A stretch of 36,275 bases of DNA from Vulcanimicrobiota bacterium (GTDB lineage: Bacteria > Vulcanimicrobiota > Vulcanimicrobiia > Vulcanimicrobiales > Vulcanimicrobiaceae), in NCBI GenBank assembly GCA_019235995.1, contig JAFAJV010000101.1:1-36275 (forward strand), given 5' to 3'. The position numbers and the translations under genes were made by a program. Positions 7,649 to 17,067 of the stretch are shown in pieces. The stretch's first letter is position 1. Each line of letters starts with the position of its first letter. The notes beneath the pieces are model-generated. The model did no database searches, was not told the origin of the DNA, and was given only the letters and a program-made list of their open reading frames with translations.

Positions 7649-9175
7649 ATGAAAAACGGTGATCGGCCACGGTTTCCGCCAGCAAAGTTGCCGATCCTAC
7701 TCTGCGTAATAATGGCCGCCGCAGCGACGGCGGTGACGCCGGCCTCGAGCGCTAGCGAGTTCGACGTCCGGGCTTTCGGGGCGGCCGCCGATGGGCGCAC
7801 CGACGACTCGCGCGCCGTACGCGCGGCCCTCGCGGCCGCCGCGTCGGCGGGCGGCGGGATCGTGTATTTTCCGCCGGGCGTCTATGTCATCGATCCGGCC
7901 TCCGGGCCGTTCCCGGTGAACAGCGGCATGACGATCGCCGGCAGCGGCCCCCGCTCGGTCCTCCGAGTCCGCGACAACGCGGGGCGCTACAACCTCATCT
8001 TCGGACAACCGGCGCGCCGCATCCGCGACGTCGCCTTCGAGCGCCTTCGCATCGATCAGAACCTCGCCGGCAATCCTCACTCCGACATCAACCCCGCTAC
8101 CGACGCCGAAAACGCCATCCAGCTCTACGACTTCGACGGCGTGACCATCTCCCGGGTCGCATTCGATCCGGAACCTGGAATTCAGGCGGTCGTTCTCGCC
8201 GGCCCGGGCGCGACCGGCGTTACGATCGAGGACTGCGGCTTTGAGTTCCGGCGCGGCGCGTCGTCCAATCCCTTCTACGACAACTCTTCGGTCTACACCG
8301 AAGCCGCGAACGTGAGGATACTCGGAAATCAGTTTTCGTCGACCAACGCGCAGAATGCCGTCACGGCCATCGAGGTTCACGGCGGCCCAAACGTCGAGAT
8401 CGCCGACAACGAGTCGTCCGAGTATCAGATCGGCATGAACATCGTCAATTCCACCAAGGGGTATCCCGACGTGGAGCGCGCGCGCGTCGCGGCTCACGAC
8501 AACCGGATCCTGCAGACGACGCAGGCCTTCGACCTGTGGTCCGTGACCGGGAGAACGCTTCGCGACGTCGTCATCGGCCGCAACCTCGTGACGATGGCGC
8601 GGCACCGGCAGTACGACGGCGTTTGGCTCGGCGTCAGCTTCGTGCGCGGATCGAAACAGGCCGGGATCGACGGCGCATTCGATGCGGTGACGATCGACGA
8701 CAACACGTTCGATTTTCGCGCGCTCTACGGCGAGCGCATCGCGACGTTGGAGGCCGCCGGCGTCGATGTCGCGCCGAAGGGCGCGCTGCACGATCTCGTG
8801 GTGACCGATAACGACATCGTCGCGCCGCCCGCCGGCGGCCTGCGGATCGGCAGCGCGTCGGACGCTCCGCGACTGGACGACCTGGAGTTCACGCGCAATC
8901 GCATTTCCGATGCGGGGTGGGACCCGCACGCGCCTGCTCGGTCCCGCTCCGCCGTCCGCGTGGAGGCCGCGCCGCTCACGGACGTCCATGTTGATGACAA
9001 TGCGATCGTCGGCACGGGTCGTTACGGCGATCTGCGCGACGTCTTCTCGGCCTGGGCGCATCCGCTTGGCACCAGCCGCAACGTCACGCTGCGCGACGAC
9101 CGCATCGACCCCCACGGAGTCATGCGCTTCTCCGTGGACCGCCGCGTCGTCGACGTCCGCGGCACCCGCCCTTAG
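7649..9175 (+). CDS. Secreted right-handed beta-helix protein (pectate lyase 3-like)
   Basis: A 508-residue protein with an N-terminal signal segment (LPILLCVIMAAAATAVTPAS). The mature N-terminus FDVRAFGAAADGRTDDSRAVRAAL and the nearby IVYFPPGVYVID are the classic opening of the pectate-lyase-3/GH28-like beta-helix fold. They are followed by many turns of the type VTIDDNTF, VTDNDIV and VHDNRIL, repeating about every 20-30 residues to the C-terminus. Such proteins bind or cleave polysaccharides; no lyase or hydrolase catalytic residues can be assigned, so activity is open. Start is uncertain among ATGs at 7628, 7631 and 7649, none with a good ribosome-binding site; 7649 gives the best signal peptide. 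Divergent from the N-glycan operon and convergent with the TonB receptor. Confidence 0.85.
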   Translation: MKNGDRPRFPPAKLPILLCVIMAAAATAVTPASSASEFDVRAFGAAADGRTDDSRAVRAALAAAASAGGGIVYFPPGVYVIDPASGPFPVNSGMTIAGSGPRSVLRVRDNAGRYNLIFGQPARRIRDVAFERLRIDQNLAGNPHSDINPATDAENAIQLYDFDGVTISRVAFDPEPGIQAVVLAGPGATGVTIEDCGFEFRRGASSNPFYDNSSVYTEAANVRILGNQFSSTNAQNAVTAIEVHGGPNVEIADNESSEYQIGMNIVNSTKGYPDVERARVAAHDNRILQTTQAFDLWSVTGRTLRDVVIGRNLVTMARHRQYDGVWLGVSFVRGSKQAGIDGAFDAVTIDDNTFDFRALYGERIATLEAAGVDVAPKGALHDLVVTDNDIVAPPAGGLRIGSASDAPRLDDLEFTRNRISDAGWDPHAPARSRSAVRVEAAPLTDVHVDDNAIVGTGRYGDLRDVFSAWAHPLGTSRNVTLRDDRIDPHGVMRFSVDRRVVDVRGTRP

Positions 9176-9185
9176 TCGGGCCGCG

Positions 9186-12100
9186 TCACAGCTTCACCTG
9201 TACCGAGAAGTAGAGGTTGAGCGCGAGCGGATAGTTGAACGAGTTCGTGTCTCCGTACGACGGCGCGAACGACTGCGCGAAGTAGGGGTTCTCGGGCACG
9301 CCGTTGGCCACCACGTCGTACGGGCTCGAGCCGTTGTAGTAATGCCCGCCGTTGTAGAACGTGTTGGCGACATATCCGCAGATGACGCCGCTTGGCGGAT
9401 ACGCCGCGGTCCACGGCTCCGACGAGCCGCCGAAACACCGGTTCACCAGGTTCGTCACGGTGACGCGCCCGGAGACGCGCGGGGTGAAATCGTACGACAT
9501 CTGCAGGCCGAGATTGAACTGCCACGGCTGGCGAAACTGCCCGAAGGTGTCGAACGTGCCCGTCTGCGGATTGGGGATGTAGAGCGTTCCGGGGCTCGAG
9601 CCGTCGCTCGTCAGCGCGGAGGCGCAGGACGTGTAGTCTGCGGCGAGCGGATTGTTTGTCGGAATCTTGCTGCTCATCTGATTCGAGGTACAGGCGCGCG
9701 GGTCCAAGCCCTGCACGTCGGACGGGTTACCGTAGGTCGTGCCCTCCTGCAGCGACATGGCGGGCGTCACCGCCAGCTTGCCGTGCCGATAGTTGAGCAC
9801 GAGCGCAAACGTGTTCGGCGAAAGGTACGGAAAGTCGAGACCCGGCGTGTACCAACCACGCGGATCCAATAACGGCTGGGGCGCCATCGTGTAATATGGA
9901 TTCGCGATTGAGTGCGCGGGGCAGGTTGGCGCCGGCACCCCCGTCCCGGTATTGCGATAGCACGCCGCACCGCCGCCGGCCTTCGTCAGCGCGTTGAACT
10001 CTTGAATGTCCTGATTGTACTGGTCGACCGGGCCTACCGTGCTGTTGGGATAGTTGCTCCACTTCTCGGCGGCGTTCGTGTAGGTGTATGAAAGCACGCC
10101 CGAGAGGCCGTTCTTCTCGAAGTCTCCCTTCGTGATCTGCAGCTCCACTCCGTCGACGCGCAGCGTCCCCGCATTGAAGGAAGGCGACACGCCGAGGCTC
10201 GGCAGGTTTACCGACTCATACAGCTGGTTGGTCCCCCAGCGATAGAACGGGGTGAGCTTAATGCCGAGATCGGTGCCTCGAAAGTGATGTTCGTACGAGA
10301 CATCGTAGTTGTCGGAGAACTGCGCCTGCGCCTGATGCAGCGGCGAATCGAAGCCGAAGGGGATGAAGCCGAGGAGCGCGGACGCGAGGTTCGGCTGAAC
10401 GGTGTTGTACTGGATCTCATAGTTTTGCGGTTGCTGCGCGTACCGGCCGGCCGAGGCGCGGAGCACGGTATCGGCGTTGACCGTGTACGTTGCCGAGAAC
10501 CGCGGTTCGACGTACGACTGAGCGTACGACGACGGATATACGTTCGTCAGCAGAATGCCGTCGGTTCCGTCGGGATGGACGGTCTGGATCGGCGTTCCGG
10601 TCGAGCGATCGATCGGGCACTTGAACGTGGCCACCGGCGTGAAGAAAAAGATGCTCTGCGGCGGCTGCGGGACGAAGATTGGCTGCCGCGTCACGGGGTT
10701 GACGCAGAACTCGCGCTGCGCAGCCGCGAACCAGAAGTTCGTCGCAGGGTTATTCGTGTTCGCCAGGCCGTAGGCGTCGTTCTCGAAGCGGACGCTGCCG
10801 TTGACGTTCCAGCGGTCGTTCGGCCGCCACTGGTCGGCGATCGAGGCGTCGGTCAGCTTGGGCACGACTGCGTTAATCTCCGCCTGGTTACCGAGAAACG
10901 TCAGCTCCATGGACGCGCCCGCCTCGCACGCCGGCGTATCCGGCGAGATGTCGCCCGCCGCGCAAGGATCCTGGGAGCCGAAGTGGCCGTATGGCAGGCC
11001 GAAGGTGCCCTGTGAGTAGACGGAATTGCAAGGGGCCGGGTAGCCCTTGCGATAGCGGCGCGTATTCTTCGTCGAGTAGCAGAGCGAACCGTTCGTGAAG
11101 TTGCTCACCTGCTGCGAATCGGTGTTGAAGTAGTTGTCGTTGAAGTAACGCAGCGTGTTGGACGTGATGTATGACACCATTCCCGACAGAAGGTGCTGGC
11201 CGGACAGCTGGTCGGCGAGTTGCAGCTCGAGGCCGCCCGTGTGCGCGGTGACGACGTACTGATAGTTCGTCACGCCGAGCGAGGTATTGTTGCCATAGCC
11301 GTTGCCGGTGGCGCGGTTGGTGTTCGAGTAGAACACGTACCCGAAGACCCGCGCGTAGGCGGAGGAGCCGAAATTCTTTTGATATTGCAGCTTGCCGATG
11401 CTCGCCGTGTCCCAGCGCCCGTCGCGGTAGTTGCTCGGGATCTGAACCTGGATCTGGTTGCCGTTGGCGTCGAGCGGGCACGTGTTCGGAACGGTGGTCC
11501 AGCCGAGCGGATAGACATTGGCACAGCGCGCGCCGGGCGATCCGGGATACATGTACGGGATCGGCGTCGTCGATGCCGGAGCCAGCCAGCGGGTATTGCC
11601 GGAATATGTATAAAAGTCGGGCCACTGATTCGTGTTCCCGCAATAGAAGTCGGGCTTGGAACAGAAGCCCGGCAACAGGCCGTCGTTCACGATCCCGAGG
11701 CCGAGCGCGCCGGCGTCGTCGAGGCTCGAATAGTCCTGTTGAAAGTTGGCGGACGACATGTAGAGCAGCTGGACGTCGTCGCGTCCGCCGTCGTGGCGAT
11801 GCGGAATTCCGACGTGAAAGTTGGCGACGACGTCGCGGCCTGCGATATTCGACGCCTGGCTATAGTTCGAGGGATACGATCCGAAACAGCCCGGGTCGGA
11901 GATGTTGTATTTCGTTACGGCGGGATTCGTGTAGGTGAAATTATTGCTGCACGTCGGATAGACGGCCGGATAGAAGGGCAGGAACGTCGTAATGTGGGCC
12001 GGCCAATAGCCGTACGGGATCGTGTCCGTCAGGCTGGCGCCGTTGTATTGATCGAAGTAGCGGAAGTCTTGGTTCGTGCCGCTCAGGCCGACGTAGTACG

Positions 12101-12932
12101 AAAACATGCGATCGGGCGTCGATCCGCCGGCTTCGACGCGCGCGTCGTGATAGAACGTCGGCGTACCGACGGCCAATCCGCCGACGGCATATCCTGGGAA
12201 CGTTCCGGTCTTGATGACCTGATTGATGAAGCCGGCCAGACCCGTGGCATTAGCGTCGGCCTCGCCGCCGCCCGTGTAGATCTGAAGCTCCTGCTGGCCC
12301 AGCGTGCTTTCCGAGTTACCTGGATAGTTGTCGAAGGAGCGGTTGATCGGCACGCCGTCGTACTCGTATCCGATTTGATCGTAGTAACCGCCGCGAATAT
12401 AGACGGTTTGATTGACGCCGACCTGGTTGGGCGGGACGTACGACCCGGGCATCGCCGCAATCGCGGAGTATGCGTTGTTCAGGCCGCCCCCGCCGCCGAG
12501 CGTGGCGGCGGCGCTCGTGAGCGCGGGATTCACCGAGTACACGTCCGTGCCGGTGCCCGGTCGAACGGGGCTGAGCGACGAGCGCGACGCGACGCGCGCG
12601 ATCGTCTTGAGGCTGCGTTGCAACGCGATCGGAATCGTCTGGCTTTGATCGGCGAAGACGGAGATGCCGGCGATCGAAAGGATCTCGAACCCGGTGCGCT
12701 CGATCGTGACCGTATACGTGTCGGGTGCGAGCGAGATGAACGCAAAACGCCCCGCAGAATCGGTCGTCACGCTCGCGACCTGTGACGGGCTCGTCGCCGT
12801 GACGCTCGCGCCGGCAATGGGTGCCCTCGTCGAGGCATCCACGACGGTCCCCACCAGCGACCCGGTCGTGCCGGCAACCCCATCTTGGCGCCACAGTATC
12901 AGCGCCGCGCAAAGAAGCAACGCGTACTTCAT
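9186..12932 (-). CDS. TonB-dependent receptor with N-terminal carboxypeptidase-regulatory-like domain
   Basis: A 1248-residue outer-membrane receptor. A signal peptide (MKYALLLCAALILW...) is followed by an immunoglobulin-like CarboxypepD_reg domain (SLVGTVVDASTRAPIAGASV, about residues 24-105) and a plug domain with VYIRGGYYDQIGYEYDGVPI and GQQELQIYTGGG. The rest is a long barrel rich in aromatic residues and alternating strands, ending LNLYFSVQVKL. The N-terminal domain is typical of receptors for large or polymeric substrates. ATG 12932 has GGAGGG six bases upstream. The length is greater than ordinary siderophore receptors (700-800), with large extracellular loops containing many Cys, Tyr and Asn. 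It is the last gene of a scavenging region, convergent with the beta-helix protein. Substrate unknown. Confidence 0.93.
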   Translation of the reverse strand: MKYALLLCAALILWRQDGVAGTTGSLVGTVVDASTRAPIAGASVTATSPSQVASVTTDSAGRFAFISLAPDTYTVTIERTGFEILSIAGISVFADQSQTIPIALQRSLKTIARVASRSSLSPVRPGTGTDVYSVNPALTSAAATLGGGGGLNNAYSAIAAMPGSYVPPNQVGVNQTVYIRGGYYDQIGYEYDGVPINRSFDNYPGNSESTLGQQELQIYTGGGEADANATGLAGFINQVIKTGTFPGYAVGGLAVGTPTFYHDARVEAGGSTPDRMFSYYVGLSGTNQDFRYFDQYNGASLTDTIPYGYWPAHITTFLPFYPAVYPTCSNNFTYTNPAVTKYNISDPGCFGSYPSNYSQASNIAGRDVVANFHVGIPHRHDGGRDDVQLLYMSSANFQQDYSSLDDAGALGLGIVNDGLLPGFCSKPDFYCGNTNQWPDFYTYSGNTRWLAPASTTPIPYMYPGSPGARCANVYPLGWTTVPNTCPLDANGNQIQVQIPSNYRDGRWDTASIGKLQYQKNFGSSAYARVFGYVFYSNTNRATGNGYGNNTSLGVTNYQYVVTAHTGGLELQLADQLSGQHLLSGMVSYITSNTLRYFNDNYFNTDSQQVSNFTNGSLCYSTKNTRRYRKGYPAPCNSVYSQGTFGLPYGHFGSQDPCAAGDISPDTPACEAGASMELTFLGNQAEINAVVPKLTDASIADQWRPNDRWNVNGSVRFENDAYGLANTNNPATNFWFAAAQREFCVNPVTRQPIFVPQPPQSIFFFTPVATFKCPIDRSTGTPIQTVHPDGTDGILLTNVYPSSYAQSYVEPRFSATYTVNADTVLRASAGRYAQQPQNYEIQYNTVQPNLASALLGFIPFGFDSPLHQAQAQFSDNYDVSYEHHFRGTDLGIKLTPFYRWGTNQLYESVNLPSLGVSPSFNAGTLRVDGVELQITKGDFEKNGLSGVLSYTYTNAAEKWSNYPNSTVGPVDQYNQDIQEFNALTKAGGGAACYRNTGTGVPAPTCPAHSIANPYYTMAPQPLLDPRGWYTPGLDFPYLSPNTFALVLNYRHGKLAVTPAMSLQEGTTYGNPSDVQGLDPRACTSNQMSSKIPTNNPLAADYTSCASALTSDGSSPGTLYIPNPQTGTFDTFGQFRQPWQFNLGLQMSYDFTPRVSGRVTVTNLVNRCFGGSSEPWTAAYPPSGVICGYVANTFYNGGHYYNGSSPYDVVANGVPENPYFAQSFAPSYGDTNSFNYPLALNLYFSVQVKL

Positions 12933-13028
12933 GCTCCCTCCGAGAACGGTTCGTCGCGTAGAAAGGCTCTTAGTAGCTTCGCGCTGTATGCTCCTGCTCA
13001 CACTTGTTGCGCAATAAGGAGTCGTGCA

Positions 13029-13556
13029 ATGGAGAACTTGCCTCTACAAAGAGCGATCGGCTTGGCAATTGCGGCGCTCGCCTGGACCGCCTGCGGCGGA
13101 AGCAGCAGCGTGGCACCGCCGGCCGCAGCGCTACGGGTGCCCGCGATAGCGACCGGCGACGCGAGGATCTACAACGTCAGCGGCCAGTATGCCGGCACGG
13201 TGAAGGACAGCGTCTACGGTAGCGGCAAGGCCATCGGCGGTTTGGCTCAGTATCGCAACGCCGCAGGCGGAGTGCTGACGACGACATACGCCTCTAAAAC
13301 CATCACCCTTAGCCGGGTCTTTTCGCTCAGCGGGACGTCGCTGACTGGGACGGCCTCCGGGACCGCCGGCAAGCTCTCCTGCGTCTTTGACGAGAGCGCG
13401 ACGTACGAACCGTCCACGCACCGCCTTACCGGATCGTACCGCTCCTTCCACAATTGTGGCGGCGTGACCGAGAAGGGCACGTTCGACCTCAAGCAGCGCT
13501 GTTTTTACGCGCGCAACTGGGCGCGCAACGACGCCGGCGGCGTCAAGCAGTGTTAG
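13029..13556 (+). CDS. Small secreted protein, probable lipoprotein, unknown function
   Basis: A 175-residue protein. The N-terminus MENLPLQRAIGLAIAALAWTAC ends in a Cys22 followed by GGSSS, which looks like a lipoprotein signal, although WTAC is a weak lipobox. The rest is beta-rich (YNVSGQYAGTVKDSVYGSG, SLTGTASGTAGKLSCVF, HRLTGSYRSFHNCGG, KGTFDLKQRCFY) and has four further Cys that may pair. I do not recognise a family. Start is firm: AAGGAG at 13016-13021 lies seven bases before ATG. Divergent from the TonB receptor with a 96-base shared promoter region, and its stop overlaps the stop of the cyclase/NB-ARC gene by four bases (TTAG). Confidence 0.8.
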   Translation: MENLPLQRAIGLAIAALAWTACGGSSSVAPPAAALRVPAIATGDARIYNVSGQYAGTVKDSVYGSGKAIGGLAQYRNAAGGVLTTTYASKTITLSRVFSLSGTSLTGTASGTAGKLSCVFDESATYEPSTHRLTGSYRSFHNCGGVTEKGTFDLKQRCFYARNWARNDAGGVKQC

Positions 13557-16240
13557 GAAACCTCTGAGGCCTGCGCCACGGCTTGCTCCTCGCTCCACGC
13601 GGCGCCTTCCTCGAGCAGCCGCGTGACCTGCGACTTTTCGATCGTTCCGTAGAGCCGCTCGAAGAGGCGATCTACCAGCTCGCGCTCGTAGGGAACCAGC
13701 TGCCATTCCACGGCCCGCAGCTCCTCGCCGGCGTAGCCCATGAGCCGGGCCGCGCGGCTCGGATTGCGTCGCCCTTCGATCACGGCGAGATAGGTAATCG
13801 AGAGCGCGGTTAGAACGCGATGTCGGCCTTTGACCGCCGCCGCGAGCGACTGCCGCGCCGCCGCGTGCGCCCGGTCGAACTCGCCGGCAGCGAGCCAGTA
13901 GCCCGCGGCGTCGCTTGCCGTAAACATCGTCGCGGCATCGCGGCTGTCGAGGCGAATGGCCTCGTGCATCAGCTCGGCGGCGGCTCGAAAATCGCCCACC
14001 TCGGCTTCCCACTGCGACCACCACCCTAGTGCGCGGGCCGTCTCGTCGTCCCTCCCGAGCGCGCGAAAGAGCGCGACGCTCTGGTCGAAGCGCTCGCGCA
14101 CGGCATCTTGCCCCTCGCCGCCAAATGCCTGAGCGCATCGCCGCAGAGTGTCTGCCAAGAGCCGCCGATCCCCGCTGTCGCGCGCGAGGAGCAGCGCTTC
14201 CCCCGCCGCGGCTCCGGCTTCGTCGTAGCGCGCCTGCAGCGCGCAGCGCGCCGCGACCTGCGACAGTGCGCGGGTAAGGCCGCGCGCGTCGCCGGCCTCA
14301 CGGAAGAGCGCGGTCGCGAGCAATGCCTGTTCCAGCACCTTCTTGTTGGCGGCGAGGTTGCTGTAGAGCATCGATAGGCCGTATCGCAGGCGTGCCTGGA
14401 CGTCTATGCGCATCGCCGATTCATCGGAGAGAACTCGCTCGCACCACGCGCACCCCTCGTCGAGGAGAGCCAGACGCAGGAACGACGGCGCCGAATCCGC
14501 CGCCAAACGCGCTCCCAAGTCGCGATCGTTTCCCTCTTCGACGCTCCAGCGGAGCGCCGCGCGAAGGTTGGGAAGATCCCGCTCTGCGCGCGCGAGCCAA
14601 TCGGGCCGTGGGCCGAGATCCCACTCCGCATACGACGCGGCCGTAACCTCGCCGAAGGCGCGCGCGTGGCGGAGCGCGAGTTCGTCCGACTCTCCGCTCG
14701 CGCGAAGCTTTTCGGCGGCATACTCGCGAATCGGCTCGAGCAGCCGATAGCGCCGCCCCGGCTCTGCCGATTCGAGGACGATCAACGATTTATCGACGAG
14801 CGAGGAGAGGAGCTCGAGGACGGCCCATTTGCCGCTTCCGTCGTCGCAGACGCTGTTTGCGACATCGAGCGAAAAATCGCCCGCGAAGACCGAACAGCAG
14901 CGCAGGCAGCGCCGCTCCTCATCGGCGAGCAGATCGTAGCTCCAGTCGATGAGCGCGCGCATGGTCTGCTGACGCGGCCGCCGGTCGCGCCCTCCCGCGA
15001 GCATCGGCAGCTCCAAGCGCCGCGAGAGGTCCGCGAGCGACATCGTTCGCACGCGCGCCGCGGCCAGTTCGATGGCGAGCGCGATCCCGTCCAGCCTCGC
15101 GCAAATCGCCTCGATGCTCCGAGCGCCGGCGACGTCGTCGAAGTTCGTATCCGCGGCCCGGGCGCGATCCGCGAACAGGCGCGACGCCGCGACGAGATCC
15201 AGTGTCGATAAACGATACACGCGCTCGCCGGACACATCGAGCGGCTCGCGGCTCGTCGCCAGAACCTCGACGTGTGGACACCGGGCGACGACGCCGGCGA
15301 CGACTGCGGCGACGCCGGAGAGCAGATGCTCGCAGTTGTCCAGCACCAGGAGCAGCTGCCGCCTGCCCAAGTGGTCGAAAAGATCCTCCGCCGGCTCTCG
15401 GCCGGGAGAGGCCTGTGCCCCGAGGGCGGCGACGATCGCGCCGGGAACGAGCGCCGCGTTCGTGATCGCCGAAAGGTCGACGAACCAGGCACCGTCGCGC
15501 TCGTCGTTGAGCCGGCTCATCGCGACTTCGAGGGCGAACCGCGTCTTGCCGATGCCGCCCGCGCCGACGATCGTCACGACGGGGCCTGCGTCGAGGAGCG
15601 CCTCTGCGCGCGCGACGTCGTCCTCACGGCCGACGAAGCTGGTGGCCTGACGGGGAAGGTTGTTCGGTGGAGTCTCAAGCGCGCGCAGCGGTTTGAAATT
15701 GGAACGCAGTCCCGGCGCGATCGCCTGGAAGACGCGCTCGGGTTCCTTGAGGTCGCGCAGCGCGAGGGTGCCGAGGTGGCGCAGCGTCACTCCAGGCGGA
15801 AGCGTCGCCATCGCCATATCCGCCGCCAATCCCGAGAGCAAGATTTGGCCGCCGTGCCCCGCGGAGAGGAGCCGCGCCGTACGGTTGACCGAGGGGCCGA
15901 AGTAGTCCCCGGATCTTTCGTCCGCGTCGCCGGCGTGAATCGAGATTCGCACCAGGATCCCCGCGACGGCGCTGAAGTCCTCGCGGTCGAGTCGGCGCTG
16001 GATTTCTACGGCGGAATCAAGAGCTTCGCCGACGCTCGAAAAAGCCGCGCAAAATGCGTCGCCGATCGTCTTGAACACGTATCCGCGGCGTCGTTCGATC
16101 TCGTCGCGCAGGATCGCGTCGTGGCGCCGCAGCGCGTCGCGCATCGCCTCGCGCTCGGAGTCCCAACGCCGAGTGCTGCCTTCGATGTCGGAGAACAAGA
16201 AGGCGACCGTGCCCGTGGGAAAACCGTTCTCGCCGTTCAT
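13553..16240 (-). CDS. Class III adenylate cyclase / NB-ARC ATPase / TPR signalling protein
   Basis: An 895-residue cytoplasmic protein of three parts. Residues about 10-178 are a class III nucleotidyl cyclase. Metal Asp18 (FSDIEGST) and Asp61 (KTIGDAF), substrate-selecting Lys57 and Asp112 (GDYFGPSVNRTARL), and Asn119/Arg123 are all present, so it looks catalytically complete and ATP-selective. Residues about 196-470 form a STAND/NB-ARC ATPase with Walker A GAGGIGKT (226-233) and Walker B LLLVLDNCEHLL. The remainder is helical TPR-like repeats. This is the architecture of predicted cyclase-STAND regulators, in which the repeats would sense a ligand. I see no DNA-binding domain. ATG 16240 follows the aquaporin stop by 47 bases on the same strand, so the two may be co-transcribed. 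Confidence 0.9.
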   Translation of the reverse strand: MNGENGFPTGTVAFLFSDIEGSTRRWDSEREAMRDALRRHDAILRDEIERRRGYVFKTIGDAFCAAFSSVGEALDSAVEIQRRLDREDFSAVAGILVRISIHAGDADERSGDYFGPSVNRTARLLSAGHGGQILLSGLAADMAMATLPPGVTLRHLGTLALRDLKEPERVFQAIAPGLRSNFKPLRALETPPNNLPRQATSFVGREDDVARAEALLDAGPVVTIVGAGGIGKTRFALEVAMSRLNDERDGAWFVDLSAITNAALVPGAIVAALGAQASPGREPAEDLFDHLGRRQLLLVLDNCEHLLSGVAAVVAGVVARCPHVEVLATSREPLDVSGERVYRLSTLDLVAASRLFADRARAADTNFDDVAGARSIEAICARLDGIALAIELAAARVRTMSLADLSRRLELPMLAGGRDRRPRQQTMRALIDWSYDLLADEERRCLRCCSVFAGDFSLDVANSVCDDGSGKWAVLELLSSLVDKSLIVLESAEPGRRYRLLEPIREYAAEKLRASGESDELALRHARAFGEVTAASYAEWDLGPRPDWLARAERDLPNLRAALRWSVEEGNDRDLGARLAADSAPSFLRLALLDEGCAWCERVLSDESAMRIDVQARLRYGLSMLYSNLAANKKVLEQALLATALFREAGDARGLTRALSQVAARCALQARYDEAGAAAGEALLLARDSGDRRLLADTLRRCAQAFGGEGQDAVRERFDQSVALFRALGRDDETARALGWWSQWEAEVGDFRAAAELMHEAIRLDSRDAATMFTASDAAGYWLAAGEFDRAHAAARQSLAAAVKGRHRVLTALSITYLAVIEGRRNPSRAARLMGYAGEELRAVEWQLVPYERELVDRLFERLYGTIEKSQVTRLLEEGAAWSEEQAVAQASEVS

Positions 16241-16287
16241 GCCTACCGCCGGAGGATTCCGCCGCCTATCGGACAGCTCCGCCGCGC

Positions 16288-17007
16288 TTACTCGCCGCTG
16301 CCGGCCTTCCGCTCGCCCTGACGGGGCCGCACCGACAAGAACTGCATCGCCCCTCCAGCGAGCGCGGCGCCGACGCACGGGCCCGCAGCATAGATCCAGC
16401 TCAATCCGCTCAAGCCTCCGAGCAGCTGGGGCGGTATCGAGCGCGCAGGATTCATCGACGCACCGCTGATCGGCCCCGCGAAGAAGCCGCACGCCGCCAC
16501 CGTCAGGCCAACGGCGAGCGCCGCCTGCTTCCCGATGACCGACTCTTCCTCGGCGCACGTAAGGATCACGATCATCAACAAAAACGTCAGAACGATCTCG
16601 GCGACAAACGCCTCGAACTGCGTGTATTGCGGTCCCGGATGACTGGCCCCGAGGGCCAACTCCCTGCTCCACAGCGCCATCGCGAGCGCGGCCGCCGCAA
16701 AGCCGCCTGCAAACTGCGAAAGCCAATACCAGAGCATCTGCGCTGTCGGCATCGCTCGCCGTACGGCGAAGCCCAACGAGACGGCGGGGTCGATGTGTGC
16801 GCCCGAAATGTCCGAGAACGCGTAGATCATCGCTATGGTGACGAAGCCTCGCGCCAGCCAGCGGGAGACGTAATCCACGTGGCCGCCCGAGTAGTATCCC
16901 ACGTCCACGCCGGTCGCGACGAGCGTCACGAAAAACGTGCCGAGGAACTCCACGCCGGCCTTCTGCGGCAGCGATGGCTTGCCGGCATTAACCACCCTCC
17001 GTCCCAT
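16288..17007 (-). CDS. MIP-family aquaporin with a DPA first signature box
   Basis: A 239-residue protein with six hydrophobic segments plus the two re-entrant loops of major intrinsic proteins. The first loop reads SGAHIDPAVSLG (Asp73 where aquaporins have Asn of NPA) and the second reads SGASMNPARS (Asn186, with the pore Arg189). The GAC codon for Asp73 is at 16791-16789. MIP proteins pass water, glycerol or other small neutral solutes across the inner membrane; the paired NPA Asn residues cap the half-helices and help exclude cations and protons, so an Asp here is notable. ATG 17007 has only a weak purine stretch upstream. The next gene downstream is the cyclase/NB-ARC protein, which hints at osmotic or solute sensing, but that is inference. 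Confidence 0.9.
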   Translation of the reverse strand: MGRRVVNAGKPSLPQKAGVEFLGTFFVTLVATGVDVGYYSGGHVDYVSRWLARGFVTIAMIYAFSDISGAHIDPAVSLGFAVRRAMPTAQMLWYWLSQFAGGFAAAALAMALWSRELALGASHPGPQYTQFEAFVAEIVLTFLLMIVILTCAEEESVIGKQAALAVGLTVAACGFFAGPISGASMNPARSIPPQLLGGLSGLSWIYAAGPCVGAALAGGAMQFLSVRPRQGERKAGSGE

Positions 17008-17067
17008 TCCAAAGGTCTTCTACCCGCGACCCTATCGTCTAAGCGTTTGGCGGCGGTGCAAACGGGA

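Noticed and set aside
13007-13014. TTGCGCAA palindrome upstream of the 13029 gene
   Set aside because: Eight bases, overlaps the leader next to the ribosome-binding site; too short to call an operator.
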